Assembly: GCA_021464415.1 (NCBI GenBank)
Contig: CM038467.1
Coordinates: 69,201,393-69,265,392, forward strand
Source of the DNA: Lonicera japonica
Taxonomy: Eukaryota > Streptophyta > Magnoliopsida > Dipsacales > Caprifoliaceae
Direction: 5' to 3'
Length of the DNA: 64,000 bases
Below the pieces are notes generated by a model. The model worked only from the letters and a program-made list of their open reading frames with translations, did not search any database and was not told the DNA's origin. Each line of letters opens with the position of its first letter. Positions within the stretch are counted from its first letter, which is position 1. The translations under genes were made by a program, and so were the position numbers. This document shows, piece by piece, positions 54,635 through 64,000 of this stretch.

Positions 54635-55483
54635 CTAAGTATTTTAGTTATAAATATTTTAAAGTTATAGAAATTGGCCTCCCCAATGTTTTCATGCATG
54701 GTGGTACGTTCATTGTTGCTATCATTAGTTTTTTAGTATCACTCTTATTTATATCATATATGCTGGTGGTTTTGTTTTATATATGGATTATTATTATTGT
54801 TGTTGTTTTGGTAACAATTAAATTTACGGGCTAGCTAGCTATGTATAGACTCATGGCTAATAGATCGGATTTTGATCCAAATCTGATCAAAGTATAGCAT
54901 ATGTTATCGGATATGAATTAATTTGATTGCAATCCAAATTTGAGAATGTGATGATTTTTAACTTTACTTGAACCTATTTCGATAAGCTATCGGATAATAT
55001 TTTCCAAATTTGTATGACACTCGATTTCTTATATAAAAACATGACACGATTTGATTGTAACCATTAAAAAAATAAATTTTATATAAAAATATTAAACATT
55101 CCCCCAGTAAAATTTGCACTATATATAAGCAATATGAGTGAAAACTAAAAACATTAATTAAACTAGTGATAAATATTCATGCATATATCCTAAAATAGAT
55201 AAAAATCATAATTTTTTCAATTAGACAAAATATTTTTATCATAATATTTAATCCATGATCAAAAAAAAATCATGATTTTTAATCTACTTATAACTTAATA
55301 ATCTTTCAAGCATATCATTTATTTTTCTCTTCTTCTCTTTTTCCATTTTCATTCATTTCTTCTTTCATCTTTTTCTCCTTTATTTTCTCTCTTTCCATTT
55401 CCTCTCATTTTTGTCTTCCCCATAAAATATATTTGACTCTCTTTAACCAGCTCCACACTCTTCCCATAATCCCATGAACTACC
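54635..55483. other. Intergenic, no gene seen
   Basis: AT-rich with pyrimidine-rich TTCTTCTC stretches at 55325-55420. The hydrophobic frame ending at 54834 has no recognised family. Confidence 0.4.
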
Positions 55484-57315
55484 CATCACCATCACCATAA
55501 ACTAGCTTCCTAGCCTATTCTTTTTCTTTTAAGTTTTGTCTCTCTATTTTTTTTTTTAGTTTTAAAACACCCGGATTTTTTTTAATCAAATGGTGTTTAG
55601 ACCAGCCATTGCACAACTCGATTAATCCTCCTTCGTAACTTAAATCATACTCGCTACTAGTCACGGAATATTTTCACATTTGTCAAAAGTCAACTTAGAA
55701 AAAATCCTAGTCAATCTTATAATTGAACCTAGGATAGTAATCGCCGGACAAAATTTAATGATTAATTTTGTGTCTATAATAGCTAGGGGTAAAATACATC
55801 ACTAGTTCACCATCATAACTACAGGGCTAGGGTTGCAGCTGTCATAAATTTTATTGTTACTTTTTTTTTTCCTAAATATTTTTAAATATCACGTAGTATC
55901 TAAACCAACTTACTCTCACATACATCGACTAATCTTTGTTTGCAGTAGTAACCAGTCAATGGTAACCATATATTTTTTCAACTACCATAACACTTATTCT
56001 AGAGCATTATTACTATACCACTTGCTAGTGATTTTATTGTATTTATTATTATGATGTTTCACTACACATACTTCGTTTTGGTTGATCCAACCAGCTTAAA
56101 TTGTACCATTTTATGTTTAAGTTAAAAATGTATTATTATTCATATATGGCACTGATATTATCTACTCTTTTAAAGCATTTTCTGATTTCTAAAAGATGAA
56201 ATTTAAATACAAAAAAATTGAAAATATTAAGTTATTAAAAACAAAAAGCCCTAGAAAAAAGGACAGTAACGTGTTTTATTCACTATGTAAGAAAAGAGCC
56301 CACAGGTTAAAAAACAATTACCATGACACATTTTGTATATCCATTGTGCAAGAAAGAGATTTAATAGGTTAAAAAAAGAGGTACAATGACATGTATTACT
56401 CATCGGGTAAAAGAAAGAGATCTGATATGTTAAAAAAACAAAAAGTAACAATGACAATTTTTATGACATATTGATGCATTTTTATTCTCACCTTGCTTTT
56501 TGGATAGTAAGGTGCTGTTTGGTTTTGGTTGAGTTTTTTAGTTAAATTTTTAAAAATAAGTTGGGAAGTGTGAAATTAGGCTGCAAAATGAATTTAATTT
56601 TTGTTGAATAGTTTTCAAAAAAACCATCACCTGGCTCCCCGTAAATTAGCTTCCTATCTTTTTTTTTAACAGACGATTTTTTTTTAGTTTTAAATTAGAC
56701 GGTGTCTAAACTAGCTATCGTGGACCTTAATTAATCATTCTTTGTAGTTTAAATCATACTTGCTGTTAATTATAGAATATTTTTACGGCTGCCGAAATTA
56801 ACTCGAGGAGTCGATCTCAGAACTAAACTCTGGATTGATAATTGTTGGATCAAATCTAATTGTTAATTTTGTTTCTGTAATAGCTAGGGGTAAACATAAT
56901 AAGGTACGTAGCTAGGGGTAAGATACACCACCAGTTCACCACCCATCTCTCATAGCTACAGGGCTAGGGTTACTTCTGTAGTCACGCGTGGCTACATACC
57001 TAAAAGACAAATTGTAATTATACGTAAGAGTTATGTGTGTCAAAATTTTGATTGTAATTTTTTTTTTATCAAGATACTTTCAAGTATTATATAGTATTTG
57101 GGGCAATTTTCGCACATTTTTATCAGGATAAAAAACAATTACAATGACAGGTTTTATATATTCATTAAGCAAGAGAAATATTTAATGGTTAAAAAAAAGG
57201 TACAATGACAAGTATTACTCACCGGGTAAGAAAGAGATCCGATAGGTTAAAAAAAAGTAACAATGACAATTTTTATGAGATTCTGATGCATTTTTATTGT
57301 CACTTTGCTTTTTGG
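55484..57315 (+). repeat. Diverged tandem duplication, about 1 kb x 2
   Basis: Copy 1 is about 55484-56503 and copy 2 about 56620-57315. Shared phrases: 'TTAGCTTCCTA', 'GGTGT.TA.AC.AGC.AT', 'TAATAGCTAGGGGTAAA', 'CTACAGGGCTAGGGTT', 'TAACAATGACAATTTTTATGA', and 'TGATGCATTTTTATT.TCAC.T'. Within each copy a unit of about 65 bp around 'GGTTAAAAAA…CAATGACA' is itself repeated two or three times. No genes. Confidence 0.75.
55565..55770 (-). mobile_element. SINE-family fragment
   Basis: The minus strand has AGGTTCAATTATAAG (box B-like) and then a body 'GGATTAATCGAG…TGGCTGGTCTAAACACC'. The body matches the one at 58340-58385 ('AAATTAGTCGAGGTGCG'…'CTGGTCTAAACACC'). A second, more decayed copy is at about 56690-56850 within the other half of the duplication. 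Confidence 0.5.
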
Positions 57316-58139
57316 TCCCTACCGTTTAGGCTAAGATCCAATATTCAAACAATGATATTAATAAAGATAAATAAAGATTTTGGAAGTCTATCCACACCAA
57401 CATAGAAAAAGAGGAAATACAATTATGTAGACACCACATTAAATAATTGCATGGAGAGCATGTAATATTCTAGCTAGAAAAACACTACTTAAAATCTCAG
57501 CTCTGGTTCACTGCATCATCGCTATACGTGGAGCAGCATAGCTTTAATAAATCTGCTTAAACCTATATTTAAGACCAAAGGGGGCAAAGATTCACATATC
57601 AAATATATTATTATATGTATACATATTATTACTTTATTACAATGCAAAAGGTAAATATTTAGGTTTTTTTTGGTTAGGAATACAAGTAGTTTTGTAAAAA
57701 AAAAATACCATATAATTGCCCTAAAACTATACATCCAGTCTTACATTGGCCATTAAACTTTAACACTCTACGCTTGTGACTAGATTCCGTCCAACTTAAT
57801 TGAAAAATTGGACGGAAGGGTCAAAGTAAGATTCACTAAATAATTTTAAGTGCCTAAATAAAATGTTTTAAAGTTTAAGGTCCATTAGGGGTAGTTTGCT
57901 CAATAAAAAAAATATTAAATATAAACATGAAAGGATTCCCAAGTATTCTTAGCTTCCACCTCATTAAATATGGTATAAATAAACGAATTTTTTTTTTTTT
58001 TTTCAGAATCCTGAATTCCTTCCAAAACTCTAACCAAAGGTCGGAATCTCGAATGATAATAATTCAGAATTCCATGAATGATCCAAAATTATACAACAAA
58101 CTAAACTGAACCTCAATATAGTTTAGGTAAAAACTTCAA
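57316..58139. other. Intergenic, no gene seen
   Basis: AT-rich. No recognisable gene, RNA or element boundary. Confidence 0.45.
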
Positions 58140-58400
58140 AGTACCTTGTCGTACGCCATGACAGGGATGGGGCGTAAAGCCCAGTGTTTGTAATCACTTG
58201 CGAGAATAAGGAGTACGTGATGCATCGCAAGTAAAAAGTGAGGGAAATGCTGTTTTCATGAGTAAAAAAATGTAGATCAGCATATCTGGGATTGCCTAGG
58301 AGCTCCCTAGGTCAAACCCCATGGTGAGTGCGATTTAAATTGTGAATGAAAATTAGTCGAGGTGCGTAAAAGCTGGTCTAAACACCAACTGGTATAAATA
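58140..58400 (+). mobile_element. Probable tRNA-derived SINE
   Basis: GGTCAAACCCCATGG (58311-58325) resembles a box B, and the body 'TTAAATTGTGAATGAAAATT' / 'AGTCGAGGTGCGTAAAAGC' / 'TGGTCTAAACACC' recurs at about 11840, 55600, 56700 and 61490 in the window. Plant SINE families end in similar 'TTAGTCGAGGTGCG…CTGG.C..ACACC' sequence. The tail after 58385 is A-rich. The 5' border is uncertain. Confidence 0.5.
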
Positions 58401-59090
58401 AAAAGAGTGTTATGTTGATCTTGACAAGCTGGTGACTCCAACAGTCTTGGTTTCTCTTAGGTATGTGTATGTGGTATGTGTATGTCCTCTGTTTCAGTTT
58501 TTTTCTTTTTCCTTTTCTTTTGGGTCCATTTGTGGAATAGTTTGAAGATTCTTTACTTTATGTTATCTGGTATTAAGAAACTAAAACACTCGGTTTAGCT
58601 CCAAAAAAAAAAAAAAGCAATTGCAAAAATTTCATAGCATCTTCTTTGATTTGATCCATTTTCCTGAGTTAGAGAGACTGAAAAGGTGTTAGCAAAATAT
58701 AAGCAGCATGAATATATCAAAGAAAGCAGTAAGATAATTGATTATTACAATTTGCAATATATACAAAAAAATGGACGAAGTAACTAACCACGTAAAGATT
58801 GCAATCTTTACTTATAAATGATAAGGAGATTAATCTAATTAAAATAACATTTAAAATAAAAACTAAATTAATACAAGAGATAGAATAAGGGTGACTTTAT
58901 TGTCAACCATTACTTATAATATTGTCAGAATAATGTACAACTTTAAAATTATACAGTACAATTTTTTAAAGTAATACTACCCTTAGTAAATCAAGTGTGT
59001 ATAATAAAAATGTGCATCTATGATGAAGTTAATTAAGAATGGGGTTGGCCTTTCTTGAGCAAGAATATATAATGGCAATTTGATGGGGAT
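58401..59090. other. Intergenic, no gene seen
   Basis: AT-rich; no recognisable gene. Confidence 0.45.
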
Positions 59091-59256
59091 GAGAGAAAGA
59101 GAGAGAGAGAGAGAGAGTCAAGTGGGCGGATAGAGAGAGAGAGACTGTGCGAGAGTGAGAGAGAGAGAGTCAAGCATGAGGGAACTTAAATTCTCATCCT
59201 TCCGTATATAATGGAAATTGTGGGTGTGGGGGGGGGGGGGGGGGGGGGGGGGGGGG
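59091..59256. repeat. GA-rich microsatellite and poly-G tract
   Basis: Imperfect (GA)n runs at 59093-59172 with two 'GAGAGTCAAG' words, followed by a G29 run at 59228-59256. The Pro-rich minus-strand frame crossing it is a by-product of the G run. Confidence 0.85.
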
Positions 59257-59804
59257 TGGAGGGTGAGAGGCTTGGGGAAAAGAGAAATGGAAGAAAACGG
59301 GAAAGAGATTGGGAAGAGAAATAGAGAGAGAAAGAGATAAAATGGAAAACGTTGGAAAATGAAAAATTAATGTGCGAGGTTACTCTGTATATTGCTTGTT
59401 CGATTAAAAAAAATAATGTACATGTTATGCACATTTTACTTTTTTATTTTTATTTGTTTAGTAATTTTTAAAAATACGGTTTGATAATAATATAAAAAAT
59501 AATATTAAAAATAGTTAATTTTTGTAAGAAGTTAGAAAATAAGTTGAGCTACGTAGTGAGATATCTTTTATTTTTTTTATTTTTTCTGTGAAAAGAGAAT
59601 TCTTTAGAGGCTGAAAAAAAAATTCACAAAAAATAATGAATGAATCAAAAGATTTTGCATATAAAGTTTGGTGGTTTAATTAAAAGTTGAAACGGACATC
59701 CATAGAATAGATAAAAAAAAAGTAAGAAACATAGACGAGACTGAGAATGTACATTTTATTTTTTTTTTGTTTTTTTTTTATATTAATAAGTATATGCATG
59801 CAGC
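59257..59804. other. Intergenic, no gene seen
   Basis: Purine-rich start, then AT-rich; nothing recognised. Confidence 0.45.
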
Positions 59805-60989
59805 AAGTCCTATGATATTTTAATTTGTGGCATCCCAATTGACGTGGTTGTTCTCCTTCATAATAAAAGTAAGTAGAGCTCTCCCCATTTTTGTATCACA
59901 TTTTAGGGATTACTCTATTATTTGATTTTTGATTTCTTACCTTAAAAAAATGAATTTCTTTTATAACCAAAATGTTTGCTTAACTGTGCTTCAACCTAAA
60001 ACGATTTGCTGAGTTACATTTTGGTCCAAAGATATTGCAAAACTTTGTTGGTCTGGTCCAAACGGATTTTAAACTGTGGTTTGATCCCCGTTGGATGTCA
60101 TTTTGGTTGTAATAATTTTTAAGGGAGAATGCCAAAGCTGTACAGACTATCATTTTTTTCCTCATTCTAAAAACCTCCGATAGTTAAGCTAAAACATTCA
60201 AGTACTGAACACATGCAAATTAATTGAAATGTAGATGACAAAAACTTTAAAAGGATAATGCAAAATCTAAATGCATTTAGAAATAATTGAGGTTGGTGGT
60301 GCATCTAAATGTGTGGTTGCAGGCGGTCTGAAAAGAAAAAAAGACACAAAAAAAATTGAATGACATGATAAGATAAAGAAAAATACAATAGGAAAATAAA
60401 AAAACTGTCAAAATTTAGTATCATCATTAAATTTACCACCTTTCCATTTATGTATTAATTAATATTATTTTACTACCAAAAAGTTCAGCACCTTAAAGTT
60501 TACAAAATAAATACTATTAAAGTTTGTTTCTTAACCTATCTGGTGCTATATAGCGTTATATACCAAAGTTGAAATTCTGAATTATATACATCTTAATTAC
60601 TGATACAACAATCTCCTAAATTGCAATTGTTTACCATAACAGAAGTTGATAGTCTACGTGAGCACACACATCCTAGTATACAACAATCTAAAATTTTACG
60701 AGCAACTGTAGAGATCATATTGAGACTCTCAAAGTATTCCAAAGAAATATCAAGTAAAGTAGAATATGATAATATTTTTCTGTGTATGTTTCTATGAATT
60801 AAACTACATATATATAACTTAAAACATCTGACCGGAAGGAGCGTGGAGATAAATGCATAGCCTCGTACAACGCGCAACAACCCAACGTCCCAAAAAAGAC
60901 TCAGTCAAATCTTACCTCACATTAATGAAAACAAAAACTAGTTAAATTAAATAAGATTTAAATAACAAAAATACTCGATTTTTATAAAA

Positions 60990-61065
60990 TTCAATGAGAC
61001 TTGAACCAATAATCTTTCAAGCCAAATTTAAAGGCTTGGTCACTTGAGCTACTTACCCAAACTAA
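60990..61065 (-). mobile_element. SINE head, tRNA-like
   Basis: Minus strand: GGGTAAGTAGCTCAAGTGAC (61057 downward), where TAGCTCAAGTGACC is box A, and GGTTCAAGTCTC (61007-60996) is box B. A related head lies at 62465-62395 ('GTATGTAGTTCAAGTGGGAA'). Both are too divergent for functional tRNA genes and fit tRNA-derived SINEs. Confidence 0.6.
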
Positions 61066-61470
61066 ATACATTCAAAAAGATATGATATGTCCGTAGGACG
61101 TAAGAGACATTGAAAAGACTAATTACATACAAGTGCCCTTTCTGAATTTATACGAAATTTCTAGGATGTTAACTTGTTTTAAATTGTAGCATCACAATTC
61201 ACGTGGGGGGTGTTGTCCGTTACGATAAAAGCAAGAACACCTTTCCCCATTTTTCGTATCACATTTTAGGGGTCACACTATTATTTGATTTTTGAATTCT
61301 TACCTTAAAAGCTTGAATTTCATTTATAACCAAAAGGTTTACTTTACTGCGTTTCAGCCCAAAATGATTTACTAAGTTACGTTTTGATCCAAACAAATTG
61401 CAACACTCTCTTGGTCCAATCCAAATGGGGCAAGAGCCTTTTTATTTTTATTTATTTAAAGGTCCATGCT

Positions 61471-62320
61471 AGGCGTACCTAGGTTAGTTTTCGCACATCT
61501 CGACTAATTCTCTTCATGAAGGGTGTCAATAATTAACTATAAGAGATTTTGCATCTACCGGAACAAAGAATGTTCACGGTCCAGTTGATCGAATCATTGA
61601 CCTCTAAGACGAACCGGATCGTTGAAGTCATTCTCTACTTTTTTGAACCGAAGCGGACTGCATAGCAGACTAAAATCGGACAATTTTGAATGATCCGATT
61701 TCAGTCGGTCCAACTAACCTGGTCAAACTAACCTGGGCTTTTATGATGGGCCTAACTTTTTAATGGGTTTGTTGTATAATTTTAAGAAATAGACCTATTT
61801 CAAAAAATGGGCCTATTAAATTTTTTTTCTAGTACACCACAATATTTAGTATTTACTAAAGTTAAGTAATTACAATTTATATTTGGTGGTGTAATTTATT
61901 ACATTAGTCAATTAAACATTCAAATCCATTTGCCATTATTTGTTTAAAGTGCAAGCTATTCCATCTTCAATTTGCATATTTCTATTCAAAATTTCAACCA
62001 GAAGCCCAGAAAGGAGAAACAATAATGCAAATCTTATTGCCAAAAACAAAAAATAAAAGGAACACTACTTCGAAACTGTTAAAAATGAAAGACGTATATA
62101 TATATATATATTTAAATGTATATATATTCAATATAGTCTGATTTTTTTAAGGATACAAATTGGCCAAGACTGAAGACCGGACCAAACCACATCAGTCCAC
62201 TAAAACTTGGACCTGACAGAAAATCGAAAAACCCTTATTTTTTGGTCCGGTTTGATTCGGTTTCTAAACACCCTTAGTCGGGAATTGATCAAGGGAGCTA
62301 CCTCGCAATCAAGCCTGATT
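61471..62320. other. Intergenic spacer with mirrored ends
   Basis: 61585-61735 and 62150-62275 are rich in 'AACCGG', 'GGTCC', 'TCGGTCC' and 'GGTTTGATTCGG' words in opposite orientation, as in some MITE or spacer sequences built on 'GGTTCGGTTTTCGG'. No precise borders. A (TA)n tract lies at 62096-62111. Confidence 0.35.
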
Positions 62321-62470
62321 TTTAAACTCATAGTGACTAACTACCGAGCCACTTTATTGTGGTTGAAAGTTTGAAGTCTAAAACATGAGCAAGGACATCA
62401 AAACTAATTTTTCAAGCCTTTCCCACTTGAACTACATACTCCAAACTAATTATGTCATTCAAAACTAGTA

Positions 62471-62931
62471 TATATACAACAAAAAATTCAATTAAATAGA
62501 ATTCCTTTCTAATATAAATAAATCAAACGATCCCTATAAATAATGAAGATAGCACATGCAAGTGCTTATTTGGATCCAGAAGATCTTAAATTAGAGTCAC
62601 ACATGTAAGGCAAAGGAGGTTTCTTTATTATTATAGTAAAAGAAAGAGATGTAAACTTTCATTTTAAAAAAGCAACATATATGCAGAAAGTTTTCTCTTA
62701 TTGAATGTGTTAGGCCAATTTAGGTAAGGTATGAGTTGGAATCTAATCTAGAACCGGGAGATTAGTAAACAAAAAAAAAGGGAGATTTTTTTTTGACAAA
62801 AAAAAAAGATTAATAATTTAAACCTTCCACTTTTTTATTATTATTTTTGTTGGAGCAATGAATAAAACAATACCTGTACTTTCACCTTGAGAATTAGTTA
62901 AACGAAAAAAGTTTACATTGGTTAAAGAATA
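62471..62931. other. Intergenic, no gene seen
   Basis: AT-rich; nothing recognised. Confidence 0.45.
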
Positions 62932-64000
62932 ACTATAACGTCCTGAATCCCGTTAAGAGGATCTCTCCTCCGCGACCGAGTTTGTCACAGGTACCGTACG
63001 CCGACAGCGGTTAACTAGACATAAACCTTTTGTAAAAACGTAAAAATCCACTATCTAAATAATAAGAACATTTTTCATTTCACAAAACCTGTCCATAAAA
63101 GAATGATAAATAATACAGTTCAATAGCTAAGCCTCCAACGAGGTCCCAAGTACAAAATTTCCAATCTCCACAATGCATACAATATAAACAATCTCTAGAA
63201 TGAGAGAAGTACATGAGTTCTTACACTTAAATAAAACATACACTGATAACTATACGACATGCACAGTGGTCCTTTTATTATAAAGGACCTTACTACCAAA
63301 CAATGGTATTGAGGCAATCTAAGACGTAGAGTCCTCTCTCTTCCCTCTCTCAGAAGATCCTGCAAAAGAATTGTTTGGAAAATAGGTGGGGTGAGTCAAA
63401 AGGACTCAGTGGGAATCATATAGTAAATTTAATGTAACAATAAGATTTGTAATTCCTTTGTAACAGCTAAAAATAAACCATTTAATTATATATCTAATAG
63501 TTGTAGAAAATCCCCTTTCATGTTTTTAAAAATACTTTTAAAAATCCACAAATAATATATAACTAATACTAGGTAAAACCAATGGCACAATTAATTGTAC
63601 ATTCATCTCATATTATAAATCTCGAGCGGAAATCTCGTAATTTCTCGCAACTATCCAAGCGTCAACCAGGTCTATATTTCGTACCCTTTCACCCACGAGG
63701 CAGCAGGGCCTCCCGTTAGTTTTCGTGCACAATTTCGGGTCTTACACCCAGGGGCGCTCTGTCCCAACTTAAGGTCTTAATCTTTAGAGACCAACCTGGG
63801 GCCATCATGGACTAGTGCCGACATATGATCTCAACAACATATTAATCGGCTCATTTAAGTAGTAATTGTGCCATATACATAGCTTTGTTAATCGCATAAA
63901 ACCTCAATCATATAATCAACAAGGGAAATCTTGTTCCAACAATTTAAACTAGTATCACCACCCATAGACAAGTATTCTATAATTTAGAATCCACCACTTG
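62932..64000 (-). mobile_element. LTR-like repeat family, copy 2 (cut by window end)
   Basis: Begins near 'CGTCCTGAATCCCGTTAAGA' (62939) and shares blocks with 50192-51480: 'GCCTCCAACGAGGTCCCAA', 'CTGCAAAAGAATTGTTTGG', 'GGACTCAGTGGGAA', and a GC-richer zone at 63650-63800. It continues past 64000. No coding sequence is seen in this part. Confidence 0.45.

Larger units (their letters stand above)
59805..62470 (+). repeat. Diverged tandem duplication, period about 1.37 kb
   Basis: 59815-60075 and 61170-61430 share 'CCCCATTTTT.GTATCACATT', 'ATTATTTGATTTTTGA', 'TTATAACCAAAA.GTTT.CTT' and 'TTGGTC.A.TCCAAA'. The tRNA-like SINE heads at 60990-61065 and 62395-62465 are offset by a similar distance (about 1.39 kb), so they probably belong to the same repeated unit. 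No genes; the frame 60880-60593 (minus) is unassigned. Confidence 0.65.

Noticed and set aside
59186..59434. Pro-rich minus-strand frame
   Set aside because: Caused by the G29 tract.
60990..61065. Functional tRNA gene
   Set aside because: Box A and box B are present but acceptor and anticodon stems do not pair well; a related diverged copy nearby indicates a SINE.

Overview
This window is a stretch of AT-rich nuclear DNA from a flowering plant, most likely a eudicot. The evidence is the set of plant-type mobile elements: Ty1/copia and Tat-type Ty3/gypsy LTR elements, En/Spm-type CACTA, Helitrons with CTAG ends, tRNA-derived SINEs, a TRIM-like element and small inverted-repeat elements. Introns and plant-style LTR promoters fit the same picture. 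The species cannot be named from the sequence. Host coding content is low: one intact gene and its frameshifted tandem paralogue. Almost everything else is mobile DNA in various stages of decay, plus local duplications.

Layout. 1-2.1 kb: non-coding, possibly an old LTR-element relic. 2.1-7.0 kb: degraded Ty1/copia element on the minus strand, with RNase H/RT, integrase, gag, primer site and 5' LTR all traceable. 7.03-7.98 kb: a second copia element, only 951 bp, internally deleted, with a perfect ATTTG target duplication and a scrambled 3' LTR. 9.2-10.1 kb: an inverted-repeat element with TTA target duplications. 10.5-11.7 kb: a 1.2-kb foldback element whose inner 600 bp is a near-perfect hairpin. 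12.05-15.6 kb: kelch-type beta-propeller gene A, broken by one missing base. 17.0-25.0 kb: an 8.0-kb Ty3/gypsy element with both LTRs and a perfect GTATT duplication; gag and pol are recognisable but carry several stops and frameshifts. 26.05-32.8 kb: gene B, the intact paralogue (451 aa), whose 5' intron has been enlarged by a SINE, a LINE tail and a hAT-type element.

33-64 kb is gene-poor. It holds a TRIM-like element (36.95-37.56 kb), CACTA remains (about 37.9-38.1 and 47.3-49.6 kb), an old tandem duplication (39.6-42.0 and 43.7-46.6 kb) in which each copy carries its own Helitron, a MULE-type hairpin MITE with a 9-bp duplication (54.1 kb), and two further local duplications (55.5-57.3 and 59.8-62.5 kb). 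Two members of one LTR-like family lie at 50.2 and 62.9 kb; the second runs off the end of the window.

How it fits together. Genes A and B arose by a segmental duplication that included the 5' exon region, coding exon and 3' UTR exon. The gypsy element later landed between them. Because the duplicated copies act as each other's 'empty sites', several insertions (SINE in gene B, both Helitrons) can be dated relative to the duplications and their ends fixed to the base. I found no convincing new multi-gene biological system. The most unusual structures are the foldback element with its repeated ACTCGG motif, the self-rearranged mini-copia element, and the pairs of filled and empty Helitron sites.
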